This document shows, piece after piece, positions 6,829-10,112 of a stretch of DNA of 10,112 nucleotides. Position numbers and translations under genes: made by a program. This DNA is from an uncultured Methanomassiliicoccales archaeon (GTDB taxonomy: Archaea; Thermoplasmatota; Thermoplasmata; Methanomassiliicoccales; Methanomethylophilaceae), in contig CAKQHC010000057.1 of assembly GCA_934234005.1 (NCBI GenBank), positions 1 to 10,112 on the forward strand, written 5' to 3'. The notes below the pieces were generated by a model. That model ran no database searches. It saw only the letters and a program-made list of their open reading frames with translations, and was not told where the DNA came from. Each line of letters opens with the position of its first letter. Position 1 is the stretch's first letter.

Positions 6829-6836
6829 TATTTATG
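6829..6836 (+). promoter_or_regulatory. TATA-like box for a leaderless MTA phosphorylase transcript
   Basis: TATTTATG at 6829-6836 is centred about 27 bases before ATG 6859, the canonical distance between an archaeal TATA box and transcription start. No ribosome binding site precedes 6859, consistent with a leaderless message. The gene may therefore be expressed both by readthrough from the his operon and from its own promoter. Confidence 0.45.
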
Positions 6837-6858
6837 AATGATGTGCGTTAACCCGGTT

Positions 6859-7638
6859 ATGCCTGAAATCGCAATCATCGGCGGAACCGGGATATACAAT
6901 CCCGATACGTTCGAGTTAACAGAGAAAGTCTATCCCGATACCCCTTACGGAAAACCTTCGGCGGAGATCCTTATAGGAAAGATTGCGGGTGTGGAAGTGG
7001 CTTTCCTCCACCGTCACGGAACAAGTATTCCGTATCCCCCGTCCGCAGTGCCTTACAGGGCAAATATCTGGGCTCTGAAAGAGCTCGGATGCCGTTATGT
7101 CATATCCGCGTGTGCCGTTGGATCTCTTCAGGAAGAGTTCGTTCCCGGGGATCTGGTTATAGCGGACCAGTTTATCGATTTCACTAAGAAACGCGATTAT
7201 ACATACTTTAACGACAAAGTCGTTCATATTTCGATTCCCGATCCGTTCTGTCCTTACCTTAACGGAATCTTTGCAGATGTTGCCAAGGATATGGGAATCA
7301 GATACCACAACGGGGGACGTTACATGTGCATCGAGGGTCCAAGATTCTCTACGAGAGCGGAGAGTGCGATGTTCAGGAACTTTGCGGATATTATCGGAAT
7401 GACAGTTGTTCCGGAGTGTCAGCTTGCCAGGGAACTGGGAATGTGCTACTGCAGTCTTGCTACCGTAACTGATTACGATGTGTGGAAGGACGAAGCGGTG
7501 GACATAGACATGGTCAAGAAGACTATGGCGGAATGTCTCGACAGGGTTCTGAAACTTCTGGAAATCGGTCTTCCCAGGATAAAATCGGACGGATGTGTCG
7601 GGTGCATAGAAGCGGCCAAAGGCTGCGGAGCACTCTGA
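6859..7638 (+). CDS. S-methyl-5'-thioadenosine phosphorylase family protein
   Basis: A purine nucleoside phosphorylase-superfamily enzyme, probably splitting 5'-methylthioadenosine (or methylthioinosine) with phosphate to the free base and methylthioribose-1-phosphate. ATG 6859 gives MPEIAIIGGTGIY, the family's usual N-terminus, and 259 residues. In-frame ATGs at 6838 and 6841 add up to seven residues but lack a ribosome binding site. Motifs are IIGGTGI (6-12), LHRHG (50-54, phosphate-binding), PYRANIWAL (65-73), SACAVGSL (83-90), EGPRFSTRAE (159-168), GMTVVPE (180-186) and TDYDVW (204-209). The two aspartates of TDYD correspond to those contacting the adenine amino group in human MTAP, which favours MTA. 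The tail has C-x2-C-x6-C (246-256), recalling the cysteine-rich C-termini of thermophilic archaeal MTAPs. It recycles MTA from polyamine and SAM chemistry and has no direct role in histidine synthesis, although both pathways touch purine salvage. Confidence 0.88.
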   Translation: MPEIAIIGGTGIYNPDTFELTEKVYPDTPYGKPSAEILIGKIAGVEVAFLHRHGTSIPYPPSAVPYRANIWALKELGCRYVISACAVGSLQEEFVPGDLVIADQFIDFTKKRDYTYFNDKVVHISIPDPFCPYLNGIFADVAKDMGIRYHNGGRYMCIEGPRFSTRAESAMFRNFADIIGMTVVPECQLARELGMCYCSLATVTDYDVWKDEAVDIDMVKKTMAECLDRVLKLLEIGLPRIKSDGCVGCIEAAKGCGAL

Positions 7639-7646
7639 AACTGTTT

Positions 7647-7678
7647 TTTCCCCGTTGAAGGTGACTTTGACGGGGAAA
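7647..7678 (+). terminator. GNRA-loop hairpin closing the his-MTAP block
   Basis: TTTCCCCGT (7647-7655) pairs perfectly with ACGGGGAAA (7670-7678). The stem continues inward through two G-T wobbles and A-T, A-T and G-C pairs to a GTGA tetraloop at 7661-7664. That makes 14 pairs, capped by a GNRA-type loop. TTTGTTTTG follows, and a T6 run lies just before and within the left arm. It begins 8 bases after the MTA phosphorylase stop, so it is very probably the 3' end of this transcription unit. Confidence 0.7.
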
Positions 7679-7800
7679 TTTGTTTTGCGGATTCGGATTG
7701 TAGTAGTATAGTTTTATGTTGTTTACCTACAACGAATGTTTCTACTACACTCGGGACAACATGATATGTTTGACATTAGTTCCGTACCCAAATCTTCACT

Positions 7801-7968
7801 TTATCTAGGATACATCTCACTGCTCTGAACCTGGTTCCCGAGCTGGGGCACGAGGGGTTCACAGATCTGGTCCAGGCGCCCGAGCACAATCTTACTCGAG
7901 CTTATAGGCTTCAGGCCCAGGGCACCGAACAGCTGTCTGTTATCTTTGTGACATGGGTAAGCTTCCAT
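7801..7968 (-). pseudogene. Possible protein remnant of unknown family
   Basis: On the minus strand ATG 7968 to TAA 7801-7803 encodes 55 residues containing RQLFGALGLKPISSSKIVL and CEPLVPQLG. The composition is protein-like, and the block is richer in GC than its surroundings. A second minus-strand frame upstream (roughly 8025 down to 7912) could be joined to it by one frameshift, as in a decayed gene. The opposite strand is also open for 82 codons (7780-8025), so the strand is not certain. I do not recognise a family. A fragment of a transposase or other accessory gene is possible, given the neighbouring transposase remnant. Confidence 0.25.
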
Positions 7969-8023
7969 TTACCCGTCGATCCCACGGCTAAGACCGTGTT
8001 GAGCGACCGCAAAAATTCTCTGA

Positions 8024-8194
8024 CGTAAATTTAAACAGATACAAAAGATTAAGTTTTTACATGATTCGGAATCATTGATCTCCAAGTATCTGGACAGTCG
8101 TACAAAATATGAATGTTTCATATTGAGTGAGGTGCCTCGACAAATAATTGCCGAACAAAGTAAAATACAGTTTATAAATCAAAATCAGACCTGA
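8024..8194 (+). pseudogene. Start-less open frame, unknown remnant
   Basis: After TGA 8021-8023 a + strand frame is open for 56 codons to TGA 8192-8194. It reads as a plausible mixed hydrophilic/hydrophobic peptide with the segments SLISKYLDSR and LSEVPRQIIAEQ. It has no ATG; a TTG inside is the only usable start. No ribosome binding site or family is recognised. It may be a chance frame in AT-rich DNA or the leftover of a lost gene. Confidence 0.15.
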
Positions 8195-8373
8195 TGATGT
8201 AGCCTACAAAATTCCGAAGTTTTAGGATTCACTTCGGGCTTCCGGCCCAGAGTGATAAGAAATGAACAGAGATGAGATCGGAGATACGATGTACAATCGG
8301 GGAGGTTCTTCCCAAAATATGGAGACTTTCTAAATCGATAACAGACAGTTTGTTCCAGGAAGAGACTTGGCTG

Positions 8374-8400
8374 GTCCTTGAATTGAAGAACTTCAAGGAC
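8374..8400. repeat. Perfect 9-base inverted repeat
   Basis: GTCCTTGAA (8374-8382) is exactly complementary to TTCAAGGAC (8392-8400), with a 9-base loop. It lies 48 bases beyond the stop of the minus-strand GNAT gene, so it could mark that transcript's 3' end. No T-run follows on the minus strand, so a classical terminator is not supported. Confidence 0.4.
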
Positions 8401-8447
8401 ATATAGGAACTGATCGCATATATGGGGGCGTGAAGCCTCCGGAAAGA

Positions 8448-8978
8448 TCAGAGAAGCATGATTATCTGATTGAGATTTTTGCGCAGATTCTTCCTGACGT
8501 AGTAGAATCCGTATTCCTGATAGTATCCGATGAGCTCGTCGGTACAATCGATGCGGACGACTCTGCATCCGACGATCTCCTGAGCTTCTCTGATCTTATT
8601 GACGGCCTCATCGATGAGGGTCTTTCCGAATCCCGGATAACCTTCGGCTCTGGAGAGCTGACCCAGCAGATACGCCTGAGCGATATCATCCTCAGACCTG
8701 TTGAGCTTCCTGAGCATGGTTTTGGATAATCCGCAGTTATCAGACACCTCAAGGCATCTGAAGCATATCGAGAAGAATCCCATGATCTTCGACGTTTCAC
8801 GATCGAATGCGATATAGGTTCTGCATTCGGACTTCTTCTCCATGACTACGGACATCTTCGTAAGGAAGGGATCGTTCGTGGACTTGAATGCCGGAACGAA
8901 AGTTTCGAGCTTTTTGGCCACGGCTTCCTCGCCATAGCGAGATAACAGGTCAGATAGCGTAAAAATCTCGTAAATCAA
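8448..8978 (-). CDS. GNAT-family acetyltransferase, candidate toxin of a two-gene module
   Basis: A 176-residue protein starting at TTG 8978, which overlaps the stop of the upstream small gene as TTGA. The C-terminal half is GNAT-like: AYLLGQLSRAEGYPGFGKTLIDEA (about 102-125, the strand-4 and acetyl-CoA pyrophosphate-loop region, with Gly113, Gly116 and Gly118). A helix with IREAQEIVGCRVVRIDC follows, then ELIGYYQEYGFYYVRK (about 148-163) with the tyrosines and YGF turn usual before strand 6. The loop lacks the standard Arg/Gln of R/Q-x-x-G-x-G. The N-terminal 60 residues hold a MEKKSECRTYIAFD strand-like segment. Coupling to a 57-residue acidic partner resembles GNAT toxin-antitoxin modules such as TacT/AtaT in layout. 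Those use ribbon-helix-helix antitoxins, which this partner does not obviously contain. The toxin role is inference; a housekeeping acetyltransferase is possible. Confidence 0.7.
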   Translation of the reverse strand: MIYEIFTLSDLLSRYGEEAVAKKLETFVPAFKSTNDPFLTKMSVVMEKKSECRTYIAFDRETSKIMGFFSICFRCLEVSDNCGLSKTMLRKLNRSEDDIAQAYLLGQLSRAEGYPGFGKTLIDEAVNKIREAQEIVGCRVVRIDCTDELIGYYQEYGFYYVRKNLRKNLNQIIMLL

Positions 8979-9148
8979 GGAGACACGCCCATGATCCTGT
9001 CCATGATTTCAGGGTCTTTTGTGACACCCTGAACATTCTTGGGGATATATGGACCGTACTTCTCATAATGCTCGATAGCCTTGGCTAGGTTAGCACCCGC
9101 CTCGGGTGTATCGATGACCATGGTCTCGTAGAATGATTCTGTAGCCAT
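8975..9148 (-). CDS. 57-residue protein coupled to the GNAT gene, candidate antitoxin
   Basis: ATG 9148 to TGA (8975-8977) encodes 57 residues beginning MATESFYETMVIDTPEAG. The start is well supported: on the minus strand GAGGGAG (9153-9159) lies 4 bases upstream. The protein is acidic at its N-terminus. Its middle helix ANLAKAIEHYEKYG (19-32) is amphipathic, followed by a flexible Pro/Gly-containing tail that ends IMGVSP. No DNA-binding fold is evident to me. Its 3' end overlaps the GNAT start by 4 bases (TTGA), the typical arrangement of an antitoxin translated just before its toxin. I recognise no named family. Its size makes it likely to be missed by standard gene calling. Confidence 0.7.
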   Translation of the reverse strand: MATESFYETMVIDTPEAGANLAKAIEHYEKYGPYIPKNVQGVTKDPEIMDRIMGVSP

Positions 9149-9164
9149 TTCACTCCCTCTGTTC

Positions 9165-9188
9165 TGTGTAACACACCGATGTTATTTT
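9165..9188 (-). promoter_or_regulatory. Candidate promoter and operator of the small-protein/GNAT pair
   Basis: On the minus strand, AAAATAA (the reverse of 9182-9188) is a TATA-like box. It would place transcription start near 9158-9160, immediately before the GAGGGAG ribosome binding site. Between box and start lies the perfect inverted repeat TGTGT-A-ACACA (9165-9175), ideally placed for a repressor. Toxin-antitoxin operons are commonly autoregulated at such sites; that this one is so regulated is inference. Confidence 0.4.
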
Positions 9189-9254
9189 GAATTGTCGCTT
9201 ATTGTTCATTCAAAACCGATGAATCGGGCCGATGGGCCTGCGACCCATCAATAA

Positions 9255-9845
9255 TGCCGTGATTCGGTCCACGAAAAGGAACCATATCCTGAGGATCGGA
9301 CCGAGAATAATACGAAGGAGATTGAGATCAAAGAACCTGAACAGGTCCTTTCAATTGGGAGCGGTGGGTCCCGACTAGTTACGGGTACGAAAACAATTCC
9401 GGAACGGTTCCGAAGTATGAAGATACCGATACGACGGACCGTCCCGACACAGAAGACGGTTTTCCGACGAGGAAATCGTCAGATCTACGGCCATGAGTAC
9501 AAGGTGGAACAGTCTTTCCGTCTGATGAAATCCGGATTGGGAATGAATTCCGTCTTTGTGCAGAAGCCTTCGAGGGAGAACGCGATGATGTTTGTGATAT
9601 GCATAGGAGTCCTATTGTCAAACATCGCAGATGCGATGTTTAGGCGTGCGGATACACGCGTGGACGGAATGCCATTGACTATGTACAGACTGTCGCACGA
9701 GCTTCAGACTACGCTCGTCATTTACTCCCGCTGCAATAATTCCCTCAGGCTCATGGGACCTCCTGAGGTTACGGACAGATTCTTTACGTACACCGATACG
9801 CTCGGAATAAACCCGCAGTTGCTGCTTGGATATGCCACCGGATGA
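9255..9845 (+). pseudogene. 3' remnant of an IS4-superfamily (IS1634-like) transposase
   Basis: The frame is open from 9255 (after TAA 9252-9254) to TGA 9843-9845; the first ATG is at 9417. The convincing part starts near 9480 with IYGHEYKVEQSFRLMKSGLG. This matches the Y-x6-E-x6-K spacing of the YREK signature around the last catalytic Glu of IS4-type DDE transposases, although the usual Arg is a Glu. KPSRENAMMFVICIGVLLSNIADAMFRR follows, the hydrophobic helix that usually comes next. The two upstream catalytic aspartates and the N-terminal half are missing, so it cannot transpose by itself. The first 70 or so codons (9255-9460) have no recognisable content and may be foreign sequence joined in frame. 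It supports reading this end of the window as mobile or accessory DNA. The exact IS family is uncertain. Confidence 0.6.
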
Positions 9846-10112
9846 TGCCTTGACACTCCCGGTTCAGCGATAGCTATGGAGATAATCAGGACAATTGTCC
9901 AAAACCTTCATTTCCTGTCGAAGTCACGTAGTCCCAATCAAAGTTATAGCCATATTATATAAGTACTTTCGCAAATAAGAAATATTTCTAACGAATAATA
10001 TATAAATGATATATCCATCATGTGATTATCGGAACAACCCCTGCGAGGTCAGAAAAACAAGGAGTTTTTTCTGTCGGCAGCAACCAGCTTCACACCGTAT
10101 GATCCAAACAAA
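9846..10112. other. AT-rich end region with palindromes and TATA-like boxes
   Basis: No gene is confidently seen. ATAGCTAT (9870-9877) and GGACAATTGTCC (9889-9900) are perfect palindromes. TATTATATAAG (about 9954-9963) and ATATATAAATG (about 9999-10009) are strong TATA-like sequences. A hairpin pairs CAGAAAAA (10050-10057) with TTTTTCTG at its right arm (about 10066-10073), with AAGGAG in the loop. Two short frames run to the window end: one from ATG 10007, and one open without ATG from about 10025 reading EFFLSAATSFTPYDPNK. The latter looks more protein-like. Either could begin a gene continuing past the window. Confidence 0.35.

Larger units (their letters stand above)
7679..8447. other. 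769-base region without a recognisable gene
   Basis: No complete gene is recognised. The start (7699-7749) holds a nested inverted repeat: TGTAGTAG (7699-7706) with CTACTACA (7742-7749), enclosing GTTGT (7718-7722) with ACAAC (7729-7733). A more GC-rich block at about 7825-8000 is open on both strands. A start-less + strand frame is open at 8024-8194. A perfect 9-base inverted repeat lies at 8374-8400. The mixture of composition and broken frames fits decayed mobile or accessory DNA, but no parent family could be named. Confidence 0.5.

Noticed and set aside
8185..8568. 127-residue minus-strand frame overlapping the GNAT 3' end
   Set aside because: About 120 bases overlap the real GNAT gene in another frame and the rest shows no motif, ribosome binding site or family resemblance.
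10020..10025. ATG downstream of a good TATA box
   Set aside because: The codon after it is TGA, so it cannot start a gene.
7679..10112. CRISPR array or large direct-repeat array
   Set aside because: No regularly spaced direct repeats were found; only isolated short inverted repeats are present.

Overview
The window looks archaeal, most likely from a methanogen-like euryarchaeote. Methanomassiliicoccales is my best guess, from general resemblance only. The evidence is TATA-type boxes about 27-30 bases upstream of start codons that lack a ribosome binding site, a COG2522-type archaeal regulator, a long-form HisG, an archaeal-style HisIE fusion and an MTA phosphorylase with a cysteine-bearing tail. 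No rRNA or other marker fixes the taxon.

Positions 1-189 hold the end of a PD-(D/E)XK-nuclease/AAA-type protein. A hairpin plus T-run follows at 211-272, then about 270 bases of AT-rich, palindrome-rich DNA. From 555 to 6820, nine tightly packed + strand genes form a histidine locus: hisG, hisC, hisH, hisA, a helix-turn-helix regulator, hisB, hisF, hisIE and a PHP-family phosphoesterase. Most junctions overlap by 4-10 bases. The clear breaks flank the regulator, where TATA-like boxes and small palindromes suggest internal promoters before the regulator and before hisB. The set covers the pathway from PRPP/ATP to histidinol phosphate, and the PHP protein is the natural candidate for histidinol-phosphate phosphatase. 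No hisD (histidinol dehydrogenase) is present, so the last two oxidations must be encoded elsewhere. A purine nucleoside/MTA phosphorylase gene (6859-7638) follows with its own leaderless-type promoter, and a strong GNRA-loop hairpin closes the block at 7647-7678.

The rest (7679-10112) looks accessory. It holds unassigned sequence with short open frames, a minus-strand pair made of a 57-residue protein and a GNAT acetyltransferase overlapping by TTGA (8448-9148, arranged like a toxin-antitoxin module), and a 3' remnant of an IS4-superfamily transposase (9255-9845). The last 270 bases are AT-rich, with TATA-like boxes and short palindromes but no convincing gene.

The most interesting items are the regulator inside the his operon with possible shared operator words upstream of hisG, the linked PHP phosphatase, and the small-protein/GNAT pair, whose smaller partner is easily missed by gene callers.
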